Shown here: piece by piece, positions 9,035 to 23,338 of the stretch
Position numbering within the stretch: position 1 is the stretch's first letter
How the letters are laid out: each line of letters opens with the position of its first letter
Source: Oscillospiraceae bacterium
GTDB lineage: Bacteria; Bacillota; Clostridia; Oscillospirales; SIG627
DNA length: 64,000 nt
Assembly: GCA_015065265.1 (NCBI GenBank)
Contig: SVQQ01000004.1
Location: 1-64,000, forward strand
Direction of reading: 5' to 3'
The notes under the pieces: model-generated
The model's database searches: none
Seen by the model: the letters and a program-made list of their open reading frames with translations, nothing else
Told to the model about the DNA's origin: nothing
Translations under genes and position numbers: made by a program

Positions 9035-10264
9035 ATGGACAAGACAAAAATCAAAAAGGTAGTTCTGGCGTATTCAGGCGGACTTGACACTTCAATCATT
9101 ATTCCGTGGTTGAAAGAAAACTACAATAATCCCGAAGTAATTGCAGTATCGGGAAACGTAGGACAGGCAAGTGAACTTGAAGGTCTTGAAGAAAAGGCTA
9201 TAAAGACCGGTGCTTCAAAATTATACGTAGAGGACCTTACAAAAGAATTTCTTGAAGATTACGTATTCCCTTGCGTTCAGGCAGGGGCAAAATATGAAGA
9301 TTATCTTCTTGGTACTGCTTTCGCACGTCCCCCTATTGCAAAGAGAGTTGCAGAAATTGCTATTGCAGAGGGCGCTGATGCAATCTGTCACGGATGTACA
9401 GGTAAGGGTAACGACCAGGTAAGATTTGAAATGGCAATCAAGGCTTTTGCTCCCGATATGCCTATTATCGCTCCTTGGAGAGAGTGGGATATCAAATCCC
9501 GTGAAGAAGAAATCGATTATGCAGAAGCGCATAACGTTCCTCTTAAGATAAGCCGTGAGACTAACTATTCAAAGGACAAGAACATCTGGCATCTTTCACA
9601 TGAAGGACTTGACCTTGAAGACCCTGCAAACGAACCTCTTTATAATAAAGAAGGATTTCTTGAAATGGGCGTTTCACCCGAAATGGCTCCCGACAAGCCT
9701 ACCTACGTAACAATTCACTTTGAACAGGGTGTTCCTACTGCTATTGACGGTGTTAAGATGGGTTCTGTTGAAATCGTTACAAAACTTAACGAACTTGGCG
9801 GTGCAAACGGTATCGGACTTCTCGATATTGTTGAAAACAGACTTGTTGGTATGAAATGTCGCGGTGTATATGAAACTCCAGGTGGAGCAATTCTCTACAA
9901 GGCTCACGAAGTACTTGAAACAATTACTCTTGACAAGGAAACTGCACACTACAAGTCACTTGTAGCGCAGAAACTTGGCGAAATGGTTTACAACGCTCAG
10001 TGGTTTACACCTTTGACAGAGGCAATTCTCGCTTTCGTTAAGACAACTCAGAAGACTGTAACAGGTGACGTTACACTAAAACTTTACAAGGGTAATATGA
10101 TAAATGCAGGTGTTACATCACCCTATTCACTTTACGACCCTGAAATTGCAACCTTCGACGAAGACAACGTTTATGACCAGGCGGAAAGTGCCGGATTTAT
10201 CAACCTTTACGGACTTCCTGTTAAGGTTTACGCTAAGATGAAGGCTAAAAACAACTTAAAATAA
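9035..10264 (+). CDS. argG: Argininosuccinate synthase
   Basis: [20 protein letters not shown]; full-length; ATG at 9035 preceded by agaggtg. Confidence 0.97.
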   Translation: MDKTKIKKVVLAYSGGLDTSIIIPWLKENYNNPEVIAVSGNVGQASELEGLEEKAIKTGASKLYVEDLTKEFLEDYVFPCVQAGAKYEDYLLGTAFARPPIAKRVAEIAIAEGADAICHGCTGKGNDQVRFEMAIKAFAPDMPIIAPWREWDIKSREEEIDYAEAHNVPLKISRETNYSKDKNIWHLSHEGLDLEDPANEPLYNKEGFLEMGVSPEMAPDKPTYVTIHFEQGVPTAIDGVKMGSVEIVTKLNELGGANGIGLLDIVENRLVGMKCRGVYETPGGAILYKAHEVLETITLDKETAHYKSLVAQKLGEMVYNAQWFTPLTEAILAFVKTTQKTVTGDVTLKLYKGNMINAGVTSPYSLYDPEIATFDEDNVYDQAESAGFINLYGLPVKVYAKMKAKNNLK

Positions 10265-10273
10265 GAGGTTAAA

Positions 10274-11647
10274 ATGGAAAAACTTTGGGCGGGAAGATTT
10301 ACAAAGGAACTTGACAAGATTGCCTTTGGCTTTAATTCTTCCATTGACGTAGATTCAAGAATGTACCGTCAGGACATTACAGGTTCAATGGTACACGCCG
10401 AAATGCTCTCAAAACAAGGGATTATCTCCCCTGTTGAACTTAAAGAAATTCTTGATGGGCTTAGTAGTATTCTTGAAGATATTGAGTCGGGAAAACTTGA
10501 AATTTCAAGTGATGCAGAGGACATTCACTCCTTTGTTGAAACCGAACTTACCTCCCGCATAGGAAACTCGGGAAAGAAGTTACATACTGCACGTAGCAGA
10601 AACGACCAAGTGGCTGTTGATTTAAGGCTCTATCTTCGTGATGAGGCCGAGAAAGTTATAAGCCTCATTGACGCTCTTCTTTTGGCAATTTGCTCTCAGG
10701 CAGAGCGTAACCGCGATACTATAATGCCAGGTTACACTCACCTGCAAAGAGCACAGCCTATTTCCTTTGCACATCACATTCTTGCTTATGCAATGATGCT
10801 GACAAGGGACAAGGACAGAATCAAAGATGCAGTAAAGAGAATGAACGTGTCCCCTCTTGGAAGTTGCGCTTTGTCGGGAACTACCTACAACACTGACAGA
10901 GAATACACTGCCAAAAACCTTGGATTTGACGACTACTGCAAAAACAGTATTGACGGTGTATCCGACCGTGATTTCTGTGTTGAACTTCTCTCTGCCCTCT
11001 CTATAATTATGACTCATCTGTCACGTCTTTCAGAGGAAATAATACTTTGGTCAAGTTGGGAATTTAAGTTTGTGGAACTTGACGATTCATATACTACGGG
11101 TTCAAGTATTATGCCACAAAAGAAAAATCCCGATATGGCGGAACTTGTAAGAGGTAAGACGGGAAGAGTTTACGGAAACCTTATGTCAACTCTTACTATG
11201 CTTAAAGGTATTCCCCTTGCTTACAACAAGGATATGCAAGAAGATAAGGAGTCGATTTTCGACAGTTTTGACACAGTTAAGGTTTGTCTTCAGGTTACTG
11301 CCCCTATGATTGAGACAATGACTGTATTAAAGGAAAACACTCTTGCGGCGGCAAAGAGAGGATTCATCAATGCTACCGACCTTGCAGACTATCTTACAAA
11401 AAAAGGTATGCCTTTCCGCGAGGCTTACAAACTAACGGGACAGATTGTACGTCACTGTATAGAAAATTCTCTCGTTCTTGACAATATGGAACTTGATGAA
11501 TACAAGAAGTTTTCCAATATGTTTGAGGAAGACTTGTATGAAGAAATTGAACTTGCCACTTGTGTAAAGAAGAGAATTTCACAAGGCGGAACGGGTCCTG
11601 AATCGGTAGACAATCAAATTAAATTCATAAAAGAGAATTTGAAGTAA
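10274..11647 (+). CDS. argH: Argininosuccinate lyase
   Basis: MEKLWAGRFTKELDK; GSSIMPQKKNPDMAELVRGK signature. Confidence 0.97.
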   Translation: MEKLWAGRFTKELDKIAFGFNSSIDVDSRMYRQDITGSMVHAEMLSKQGIISPVELKEILDGLSSILEDIESGKLEISSDAEDIHSFVETELTSRIGNSGKKLHTARSRNDQVAVDLRLYLRDEAEKVISLIDALLLAICSQAERNRDTIMPGYTHLQRAQPISFAHHILAYAMMLTRDKDRIKDAVKRMNVSPLGSCALSGTTYNTDREYTAKNLGFDDYCKNSIDGVSDRDFCVELLSALSIIMTHLSRLSEEIILWSSWEFKFVELDDSYTTGSSIMPQKKNPDMAELVRGKTGRVYGNLMSTLTMLKGIPLAYNKDMQEDKESIFDSFDTVKVCLQVTAPMIETMTVLKENTLAAAKRGFINATDLADYLTKKGMPFREAYKLTGQIVRHCIENSLVLDNMELDEYKKFSNMFEEDLYEEIELATCVKKRISQGGTGPESVDNQIKFIKENLK

Positions 11648-11649
11648 TA

Positions 11650-11682
11650 AAAAATTCTGCACTTAAAAGTGCAGAATTTTTT
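11650..11682. terminator. Bidirectional terminator between argH and D-Ala-D-Ala carboxypeptidase gene
   Basis: aaaaattctgcactt-aa-aagtgcagaattttttt. Confidence 0.85.
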
Positions 11683-13064
11683 TATCTCATATTTTGTTTT
11701 ATATTTCGTCTTGCGCGATTCATTTTGCGCATTCTTTCCGCCCTTTGACGTTCAAGGCGTCTTTTTTTGCGTATGTAATAGATAAGTGAAAGCACTGTTA
11801 CTGCAAAAAGTAAAAGCGAAAGTGTTAAATTTATAACTCCTCTGACTGTGTCGAGGGCAAAGAAGTTTGCAATAACTCCTGTGACAAATGCAAAGTAGTC
11901 ACGTTTAATATTAGCCTGTGTTACAAGGGGGACACTTCCCACAAGTTCGCCCTCGTAATAGACGTTATAAGAGCCGAACTCGGCACCCTTGGTGACAGGG
12001 GCTATAAACTCATCTTGGGTGATGGTATAGTCAAAAGTGATGTTATTTTCATCGTAGTCGTCGGGAAGAAGAACTGTAATTTCACTTTTAGTTGTGAGAA
12101 GTACGTGGTCGGTATCCTTTCCGTAAAGGACACTCATATCTGCAACGGGTTTGTCCTTTGAAACGAGAGTTGAGTAACTGTAACTTTCGGAAGTATAGTC
12201 AATTAAGGTTCTCGCGTCGTTAAAATAGTGGTAGTCGAAGCCTTCACTCTTACCGCCTACGATTATAACTATATTGGTAAGTCCGTCGTTATCGTAGACT
12301 GTGGCAAGGGTATATCCCGCCTCTTGTGTCATACCTACGTTCATACCAGACGTTCCGCTTTTATAGTGGCGAAGCCAGTGGGTTGGATTAAGAAGCAGAT
12401 TTGAGTTTGTAAATGTTCGCTCTTTTGAAAGGTTAGTTTGGGGCATTTTATAGGTCAGAGTTGAAGAGAGTTTCATAAACTCTTGATTTTTATTTGCCCA
12501 ATTGCAAATTTTTACAAGGTCCGTAATTGTAGAATACATATAGGGAGAATGGAAGCCTGTGGGATTTGCAAAAACCGTATTTACTGCGCCAAGGCTTTCG
12601 GCTTTTTTATTCATCAAGTCAACAAACTTATCAACTGAGCCTGAAATATGTTCGGCAAGGACAAGGGCTGCGTCGTTTGCACCGCCGATTACCACTGCGG
12701 CTATAAGGTCGTAAAATGACACCTTCTCCCCTACTTCAAGGTTTATGTCGTTTCCCTTTAGCGTTTCAAGAGCAGAGGCAGTTACCTCAATTTCAGTACC
12801 CGAATTCTTATTCTTTTCATAGTATTCAAGGGCAAGGGTGGCGGTCATAATCTTAACCAGAGACGCGGGGTAAATTATGGTATTAGCATTTTTCTCAAAG
12901 AGCATCTCCCCTGACTCGACGTTATAGACTCCCGCAAAGTCTGCAGAGATGGTCACCTCTTCCGTGTCACTTTCTTCTGTAGCAAAGGCGGTGAAAGAAA
13001 GTGCGGAGAATAAAAGGGAGAAAATCAAGACAAAAGAAAGTGTGTTTTTTATAAATCCTGTCAT
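11682..13064 (-). CDS. D-alanyl-D-alanine carboxypeptidase family protein (divergent SxN and KTG motifs)
   Basis: Signal peptide; SxxK motif SLVK; GGANDAALVLAEH; HYKSGTSGMN; C-terminal TM helix. Confidence 0.85.
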   Translation of the reverse strand: MTGFIKNTLSFVLIFSLLFSALSFTAFATEESDTEEVTISADFAGVYNVESGEMLFEKNANTIIYPASLVKIMTATLALEYYEKNKNSGTEIEVTASALETLKGNDINLEVGEKVSFYDLIAAVVIGGANDAALVLAEHISGSVDKFVDLMNKKAESLGAVNTVFANPTGFHSPYMYSTITDLVKICNWANKNQEFMKLSSTLTYKMPQTNLSKERTFTNSNLLLNPTHWLRHYKSGTSGMNVGMTQEAGYTLATVYDNDGLTNIVIIVGGKSEGFDYHYFNDARTLIDYTSESYSYSTLVSKDKPVADMSVLYGKDTDHVLLTTKSEITVLLPDDYDENNITFDYTITQDEFIAPVTKGAEFGSYNVYYEGELVGSVPLVTQANIKRDYFAFVTGVIANFFALDTVRGVINLTLSLLLFAVTVLSLIYYIRKKRRLERQRAERMRKMNRARRNIKQNMR

Positions 13065-13987
13065 ATTTCACCTTTCAAAAAATAACTTTTACAATTTGAA
13101 ATATCTTTTTCTATCTGTTTTTTAAGTTCTTCAACCGTGGGGAATTTAATTTCGTCACGGCTCTTTTTCATAAACTCAATTCTTACCTTTTTCTCATAAA
13201 GGTCGCCGTCGAAGTCGATAATATGGGCTTCCACCGAAGGTGTTTTGTCGGTGCTATTTACCGTTGGTCTAACTCCTACGTTTATAACTGCAAAGTACTC
13301 TTTTTTCTCCTCGGGGATAACACAACGCCCGAAATATACTCCAAAGGGTATTACAAGTCTTGAAGAGTTAATTTTTTCGTTAATTGTGGGGAAACCGAGT
13401 TTTCTGCCCAGGGCTTTTCCGTGGACTACCTTTGAAGATAGAAAATATGGGTGTCCCATAAGTTCTGATGCTTCTTCCATATTCCCATTACTGAGAGCCT
13501 GTCTTACTGCACTTGAAGATGCGGTTTTCCCATTTACCATAACTTCGTCAATAACTGTGAGTTTTACGCCGAAGGCTTCAAGAAGGTTTCTCAAAACCGA
13601 AACGTCGCCTGTGTTATTTTTTCCGAACTTATAGTTAAATCCGCAAACGATTTCCTTTGCCAAAAGTCTATCTACGAGTACTGTCTTGACAAACTCTTCG
13701 GGGGTCAGGTATCTGACTTCACCAAAATCTTGAAAAATGAGGTTTTCAACGCCCATTTCCTCGAAAAGTTCTGCTTTTTCGGTATTTGTATTGATGTACT
13801 TCACCTTACCATCTCCGAAAAGTTCACAAAGAGGGTGTTTTGAGAAGGTGTAGACGACACTTTCAAGGTCTTTATTTTCCACAAGTGTTTTTATTAGTTT
13901 TTCATGTCCCAAATGTACGCCGTCAAAGTTACCCAGAGCAACTATTGTAGGTTTTTTAAAAGACGGGGTTTCAAAAAATATTTGCAT
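13061..13987 (-). CDS. ribF: Bifunctional riboflavin kinase/FAD synthetase
   Basis: VALGNFDGVHLGHEKLI; GRKLGFPTINEKI; FGVYFGR. Confidence 0.93.
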   Translation of the reverse strand: MQIFFETPSFKKPTIVALGNFDGVHLGHEKLIKTLVENKDLESVVYTFSKHPLCELFGDGKVKYINTNTEKAELFEEMGVENLIFQDFGEVRYLTPEEFVKTVLVDRLLAKEIVCGFNYKFGKNNTGDVSVLRNLLEAFGVKLTVIDEVMVNGKTASSSAVRQALSNGNMEEASELMGHPYFLSSKVVHGKALGRKLGFPTINEKINSSRLVIPFGVYFGRCVIPEEKKEYFAVINVGVRPTVNSTDKTPSVEAHIIDFDGDLYEKKVRIEFMKKSRDEIKFPTVEELKKQIEKDISNCKSYFLKGEI

Positions 13988-14107
13988 ATAAACTGTTCTT
14001 TCGATTTATATTTTTTATAGTATAACACAGAGTAAAATCTTTTTCAAGTAAAAGGAAAAAAGGAATGTTATTTTATTTGACATTAACCCTCATATGAAGT
14101 ATAATAA

Positions 14108-16120
<2,013 letters not shown>

Positions 16121-16192
16121 ATGTTAATTAAATGTGAACATTGTAAAAAACACTTGATTTTTATTCCATATTGTGTAAAATAATAACTGTGG

Positions 16193-16219
16193 TTAGCACT
16201 CTAATCATAAGAGTGCTAA
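16193..16219. promoter_or_regulatory. CIRCE element (HrcA operator) upstream of groESL
   Basis: TTAGCACTC-N9-GAGTGCTAA, perfect. Confidence 0.97.
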
Positions 16220-16244
16220 ACTTTTTAAAAATTAAAATAATTAA

Positions 16245-16553
<309 letters not shown>

Positions 16554-16566
16554 TAATCGGAGGTAA

Positions 16567-18195
<1,629 letters not shown>

Positions 18196-18276
18196 AAAGA
18201 AGATGTAAAAAAAGTCCAGACCGTCAAAAACAAAAAATTAAGTCTGAAACATTTTTTCCTATCTCCTAAAAAATCA

Positions 18277-18314
18277 GGGGCTGTAAAAAACTCGATAGAG
18301 TTTTTTACAGCCCC
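18277..18314. terminator. Terminator downstream of groEL
   Basis: ggggctgtaaaaaactc-gata-gagttttttacagcccc followed by ttttt. Confidence 0.85.
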
Positions 18315-18324
18315 TTTTTGTTTG

Positions 18325-18912
18325 TTATTTCGCCCAGTCGGGAAGTGATTCAAAGGTAACGGTTTCATTTTTATAAGGGAAGGTGATTTTTGAAGAATAG
18401 AGGAAGGGGGCGGAAAATTCGTCTTTTGCGCCATACTTCTTATCGCCGAGAAGTGCAAACTTGCGACTTGCAAACTGCACTCTTATCTGGTGGCTTCGTC
18501 CTGTATAGAGACGAATTCTCACAAGGGAATTCTCCCCTTTTATCAGAGTCCAATATTCAAGTTTTGCACTCTTTACACCTTTGCGCAGACGGTCCACTAC
18601 GTAGACTTTATTCTTTTTTGAGTCTTTAAAAAGTAGGTCTTCAAAAAATCCGTGCTCGTCGGGAGTACCGTGAACTTTTGCTACGTACTCCTTTATCATT
18701 TTTGAGTTCTGAATAAGGTGGGACAGTTTGGCGGCGCTTTCTTTATTTCCTGCATACACCATTACTCCGCCGACGTTTTTGTCAAGGCGGTGGACTGTGT
18801 AAAAGGGTGTGCCGTATTTTTCTTCAAGAAGTCTTGGCAGGTCCTTTTCCGAGTCCATTCCCACTTCTTTTATTACTGCGGTGATATTATCGTCGTGAAA
18901 CAGAATTTGCAT
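18325..18912 (-). CDS. RluA-family pseudouridine synthase
   Basis: YTVHRLDKNVGGVMVYA; YTGRSHQIRVQFA. Confidence 0.9.
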   Translation of the reverse strand: MQILFHDDNITAVIKEVGMDSEKDLPRLLEEKYGTPFYTVHRLDKNVGGVMVYAGNKESAAKLSHLIQNSKMIKEYVAKVHGTPDEHGFFEDLLFKDSKKNKVYVVDRLRKGVKSAKLEYWTLIKGENSLVRIRLYTGRSHQIRVQFASRKFALLGDKKYGAKDEFSAPFLYSSKITFPYKNETVTFESLPDWAK

Positions 18913-18962
18913 TTTTCTTCTCCAATAGATAAGGTTGTTGCAAAAAGCAACAACCTTAATTT

Positions 18963-19976
18963 TTACTCTTCGGGGTAACCGATTTCACTTTCAAATTCCA
19001 TCATTTTATCAAACACGCGAAGTCCGTCGATAGAATTGATTTCCGTAAGACAGCATCCTGCGGCACTAAGGGAAACTCTAAGGGAATATTCGGGGTCGAA
19101 CTCACTGTAAAGTGAGTAGAGCATTCCTGCACAGTAGGCGTCACCCGCCCCTACCCTACCTTTTATCATATCTTGTGGCAAGTTCAATGAGGGTTGATAA
19201 TATATTCCGCTACCCTTTTGCGAATACCAGCCACCCTCTTTTGAATGGATACTGATAACTTCACGCACACCCATTTCAAACAGGGCGCTTATGACGGTTT
19301 TTATAGCGTTTTGGGATATGTTTCCCTCTTCGTCTCTCACGGGAATTCCTGTAATGAGTGAGGCTTCGACCTCGTTTATAATGAGGTAGTCGCAATATTT
19401 TAAAGAGGGGGTTATAACCTCAACGAAACGTGGGGTGTCTTCGTTTACTATGTCCATAGCGGTTTTGATGCCAAGTTCACTGACTTTTGCAAGAGTTTTT
19501 GCCATTACGGTTGTATATTCTGCGTCTTCGGCATCGAATTTGTCAAGGGAGAGGGTGTAACCTATATGGAATATATCAACGTTCAAATTTGAAAAATCAA
19601 TATCGTCAATGGAAAACTCGGCGTTTGCGCCGTTTGACTTTAAGAAGGTGCGTTCGGACTCTGTCATATCTGACATAACTTCTGTAAAAGAGGTACTCTT
19701 TTCACTTGAAGTGACAATTCCTTCCACGTCTACACCAAGTTCGGACAGGGCGGTTTTTATGTATTCACCGTTAGGGTCGTCTCCGACTCTTCCTATAACT
19801 GCGATATTTATAGAGGGGTCTATCTTGGCGAGGTCTGCGGCAGTATTACCTGCACAACCACCGATAGAAACCAACGTCTCTTTTATGTTTGAAAGTTCCC
19901 CTTCGGATAAACTGCTGTCTAAAAGGTTTATTTTATCAACAATCAGGTTACCTGCAAGGGCAATACCTTTATTCAT
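18963..19976 (-). CDS. PfkB-family carbohydrate kinase
   Basis: GGCAGNTAADLAKI; GRVGAGDAYCAGML; start refined to ATG at 19976. Confidence 0.88.
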   Translation of the reverse strand: MNKGIALAGNLIVDKINLLDSSLSEGELSNIKETLVSIGGCAGNTAADLAKIDPSINIAVIGRVGDDPNGEYIKTALSELGVDVEGIVTSSEKSTSFTEVMSDMTESERTFLKSNGANAEFSIDDIDFSNLNVDIFHIGYTLSLDKFDAEDAEYTTVMAKTLAKVSELGIKTAMDIVNEDTPRFVEVITPSLKYCDYLIINEVEASLITGIPVRDEEGNISQNAIKTVISALFEMGVREVISIHSKEGGWYSQKGSGIYYQPSLNLPQDMIKGRVGAGDAYCAGMLYSLYSEFDPEYSLRVSLSAAGCCLTEINSIDGLRVFDKMMEFESEIGYPEE

Positions 19977-20061
19977 AACAAATCCTTTCTTTTGAATTAA
20001 ATCAAAATCTAAGGATAGTATATCATATTTTGACGCTTTTTGCAAGTGTTTTAAATTCTCA

Positions 20062-21264
20062 CTATTCTCCGCCGTAAATTCCTTTAAGAATTCGTGCAAA
20101 TCTATCTAAAAAAGTTGCTTTTTTAACGTCGTGCTCGGCTTTAATTTCACTTGTTGCAATCAACTTTCCGTCTACCGAAAACGTTATCGTTCCAATGACG
20201 TCCCCTTTCTTTACAGGTGCTGTGACGTCTTTTTTCATTTCCACCTTTTCCTCTACTCTGCCCCTCTCCCCTTTGTTCATTACAATGGGACTAAGGTCGT
20301 AGGTGCATTTGACGTGATTTTCTTTTCCGCCCCATACTTTTATGGTGTCGGGAAGTTCGCTTTTAGGGTGATAGACTGAAAAGTTTGCAAAACCGTAGTC
20401 AAGAAGTCCTTTGGCTGCGGAAAACCTGTCGGCGCTTGTCTTGGCTCCAAGTACTACTGCAATAAGCGGGAGTCCGTCGCGCTCGGCGGTGGCAGACAGA
20501 CAATATCTTGCCTTTGAGGTTGAGCCAGTTTTGAGTCCCGTGGCGCCTTTATAAAAGCGGATGAGTTTATTAGTGTTTGACAGTCCGAACTCACCGTTAC
20601 GAATTGTGTCCATCCAGATGGTTGTGTAATCGAAGATGAGAGGGTGGGATATGAGTTCCTTTGACATAAGGGATACGTCTCTTGCGGAAGAATAGTGCAT
20701 TTCATTGTCGTCGAGTCCTGTACAGTTGACAAATTCGGTAGAGGTCATTTTAAGTTTCTCTGCCCTCTCGTTCATTTTCTCAACGAAGGCTTCTTCACTT
20801 CCCGAAAGGTGTTCGGCAAGTGCTACTGCGGCATCGTTACAACTTGACACCGCTACCGCTTTGAGCATATCGTGGACGCTCATTGTCTCCCCTGCTTCCA
20901 TAAACGCCTGACTTCCGCCCATTGAGGCGGCGTATTCACTGACGGTGACGGAGTCGGTGAGTTTGATTTTGCCATCGTCTATGGCTTCCATTGTGAGAAG
21001 TAAGGTCATAACTTTTGTAACCGAGGCGATTGGGAGTCTTTCGTCGGCGTTTGACTCATATAGGACTTGTCCGCTTTCTGCCTCTATTAAAATTGCCGCC
21101 GCGGCGGAATTTTCAATTTTCGCAACAGGCATTGAGTCGGTGGGGTCGATGAGATAATCGTCGGCGGAAAATACAGGTCTTTCATCTTCTAAAAGGTCTG
21201 CTTTTACAGGTATAAAAGAAAGGGACAAAATTAATACAAGCAAAATACAAAAAATTCTTTTCAT
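20062..21264 (-). CDS. D-alanyl-D-alanine carboxypeptidase (DacF/PBP5-type)
   Basis: SVTK (SxxK), SCN (SxN), LKTGST (KTG); C-terminal PBP5-type region. Confidence 0.92.
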   Translation of the reverse strand: MKRIFCILLVLILSLSFIPVKADLLEDERPVFSADDYLIDPTDSMPVAKIENSAAAAILIEAESGQVLYESNADERLPIASVTKVMTLLLTMEAIDDGKIKLTDSVTVSEYAASMGGSQAFMEAGETMSVHDMLKAVAVSSCNDAAVALAEHLSGSEEAFVEKMNERAEKLKMTSTEFVNCTGLDDNEMHYSSARDVSLMSKELISHPLIFDYTTIWMDTIRNGEFGLSNTNKLIRFYKGATGLKTGSTSKARYCLSATAERDGLPLIAVVLGAKTSADRFSAAKGLLDYGFANFSVYHPKSELPDTIKVWGGKENHVKCTYDLSPIVMNKGERGRVEEKVEMKKDVTAPVKKGDVIGTITFSVDGKLIATSEIKAEHDVKKATFLDRFARILKGIYGGE

Positions 21265-21438
21265 AAAACTAACTCCTTATTTTTTGTAACATTTTATGGG
21301 AGTGAGCGGAGTTTTATGAATGGAGAAAAATAAAGGAAAAAGTTCTTTTTCACCAAAAAAAAAATTAAAGATTGAAAAATCTATGACATTATGATAAAAT
21401 TTTAATAGCAGAAATACACTATAAAAAAAGGAGTAATT

Positions 21439-23211
21439 ATGAAAAAATTTTTCTTTTTAACATTTATCATTTTAACAGTCATTTGTTACACTTTTTTTGC
21501 AAATGCAGAACACCTGCCTCTACAAACAACAGTAGACTCATCTGATGTCTTCACCGACGTCAGCGAAGATGCTTGGTTCAAAAGTTCAGTCGACGGTGTT
21601 CTCACTTTCTCCCTGATGGACGGCATTAGCGCAGAGGAATTTGCCCCTGACATTCCCACTAACCGTGCTACACTGGTTAATATTCTGTGGAGACTTTCGG
21701 GAAAGCCCATCACCTCGTCGGACACAGTTTTTACTGATCTTCAAGAAGATTGGTACGTTGATGCTGTTAAATGGGCATACGAAAACAACATCGTAAACGG
21801 AACTTCAAAAACACATTTCAGCCCTAACGCGACACTATCCAGAGAAACTTTGGCAACCATACTTTTCAGATATCTTAAATATATTGAAGCACCCACGTCA
21901 TCTTTTGCCGATTTAAGTGTGTTCCCAGATGCAAAGTCAGTAAGCTCTTGGGCACAAGAGGCTTTATCGTGGGCATATGCAGAGGGTATTGTAAACGGAG
22001 GAAGCGGAGCAGACGGAATTGTACGTCTTATGCCACAAAACAGTACCACGAGAGCACAGGTTGCCGCAATGGTAATGAGATTTTGCGAGAAATATCAAGA
22101 TTTTTTTGACTCATCGGACGATCCTAATGAAGATAAAAAATTTGAAAGCATTAAATCACGTTGGACGACTCAATTTACTCGCAATTACTATGCTGCCAAA
22201 GACTCAAATTACGTGCTTAATTTGAGATATCCGTCTAACTGGAAAATAGAAAAAAATGAAAGTGGCAACTTCACTATTTTAAGAGAGGAAAAAGTTATCG
22301 GAGAACTTCTTTTTGGAAAAGCAGACGACCTTGACTCTTGGAAAATAGTAGACAAGCAAACGTACGACGACTATTACGTATACGTTGAAAAATACGGGAC
22401 AGGAATAACTCTTCGTTTCAGATACAGATTCATATACGATTATAAAGAAAACAATCGAAAAAACACTATAACCATAACGCTTGACTATACAGAAGCAAAC
22501 TCAACTATAGCAAAAAGGCTATTAAAGGAATCGCCAATAGAATCTATCTATACCGATGCAATGTTAGGTGCGTTATCTGAGCTTGAAGATAAAAACATAC
22601 TGATTATCGGTAACAGTTTTATAGGAACGTCAGGTGTTGGAAGTACACTGAAAGAAATGGTCAGCAACAAATCCAAATCACTGAAAGTTACCGCGATATC
22701 AAGAGGTTATGCAAAGGTAGAAACTTATACCTCTGACAGTAATTTAATGGATAGAATAGAAAGTGGAGAATTTGACGGGGTCTTTGTATGTGGTTTGTAT
22801 TCCAATACACAGATAGAGCATATTGGAATAATGAAAGATGCTTGTGACGAGTCAAAAACGACCCTTGTTATCTTCCCTGCACACAACGAGTCACGCGATA
22901 CAATTGAAAAGGTAAAAAAAGAGTATCCTACTCTTATGATATTGGATTGGAAAAATGAAATTGATACGTTTATAAACAAAGGCATAAGCAAATGGGCTTT
23001 TTGTATAGACGATCAACATCTTCACAGTAATTACCTTGCAGGTTACATAGGTGCTCATATGATATTCAGAGCAATATATAATAAAACTCCCGGAGACATA
23101 AGCATTGGAACTATCGATAGAAGAACAGTAAACAAGTACCTTGGAGACTATCCTGATAAAGGATGCGTTCAACTGATTGACAAAAAGGATTTCATTTATT
23201 TTGGAAAGTAA
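21439..23211 (+). CDS. SLH-domain surface protein with SGNH-like C-terminal region
   Basis: Signal peptide; SLH repeats (FTDVSEDAWFKSSVDGVLTFSLMDGIS..., FTDLQEDWYVDAVKWAYENNIVNGT..., WAQEALSWAYAEGIVNGG...); C-terminal NILIIGNSFIGTSGVGSTLKEM...DDQHLHSNYLAG. Confidence 0.8.
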   Translation: MKKFFFLTFIILTVICYTFFANAEHLPLQTTVDSSDVFTDVSEDAWFKSSVDGVLTFSLMDGISAEEFAPDIPTNRATLVNILWRLSGKPITSSDTVFTDLQEDWYVDAVKWAYENNIVNGTSKTHFSPNATLSRETLATILFRYLKYIEAPTSSFADLSVFPDAKSVSSWAQEALSWAYAEGIVNGGSGADGIVRLMPQNSTTRAQVAAMVMRFCEKYQDFFDSSDDPNEDKKFESIKSRWTTQFTRNYYAAKDSNYVLNLRYPSNWKIEKNESGNFTILREEKVIGELLFGKADDLDSWKIVDKQTYDDYYVYVEKYGTGITLRFRYRFIYDYKENNRKNTITITLDYTEANSTIAKRLLKESPIESIYTDAMLGALSELEDKNILIIGNSFIGTSGVGSTLKEMVSNKSKSLKVTAISRGYAKVETYTSDSNLMDRIESGEFDGVFVCGLYSNTQIEHIGIMKDACDESKTTLVIFPAHNESRDTIEKVKKEYPTLMILDWKNEIDTFINKGISKWAFCIDDQHLHSNYLAGYIGAHMIFRAIYNKTPGDISIGTIDRRTVNKYLGDYPDKGCVQLIDKKDFIYFGK

Positions 23212-23272
23212 AAAATAAGATTCACAAAACGAAAATTTACTTAAACAAAGGTTAAGCGATAAGGCTTGAACC

Positions 23273-23301
23273 TTGACAATTATGGGGGATTAGGGTACAA
23301 T
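23273..23301 (+). promoter_or_regulatory. SigA-type promoter
   Basis: TTGACA-N17-TACAAT upstream of the ORF at 23339. Confidence 0.65.
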
Positions 23302-23338
23302 TTAGTGGTAATTTTATCAATTTGAAAGGGCGCTTTAT

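Noticed and set aside
9221-9532. Minus-strand ORFs inside argG, argH, groEL and ribosomal protein genes
   Set aside because: Shadow ORFs opposite well-conserved genes, without RBS or family resemblance.
18931-18958. aaggttgttgcaaaaagcaacaacctt hairpin after the PfkB-family gene
   Set aside because: Strong stem but no good T tract in the minus orientation; not listed as a terminator.
21060-21125. GCC/GCGG-rich stretch in the carboxypeptidase gene as a possible repeat
   Set aside because: Simply encodes an alanine run (AAAAIL) after the SxxK region; no repeat structure.
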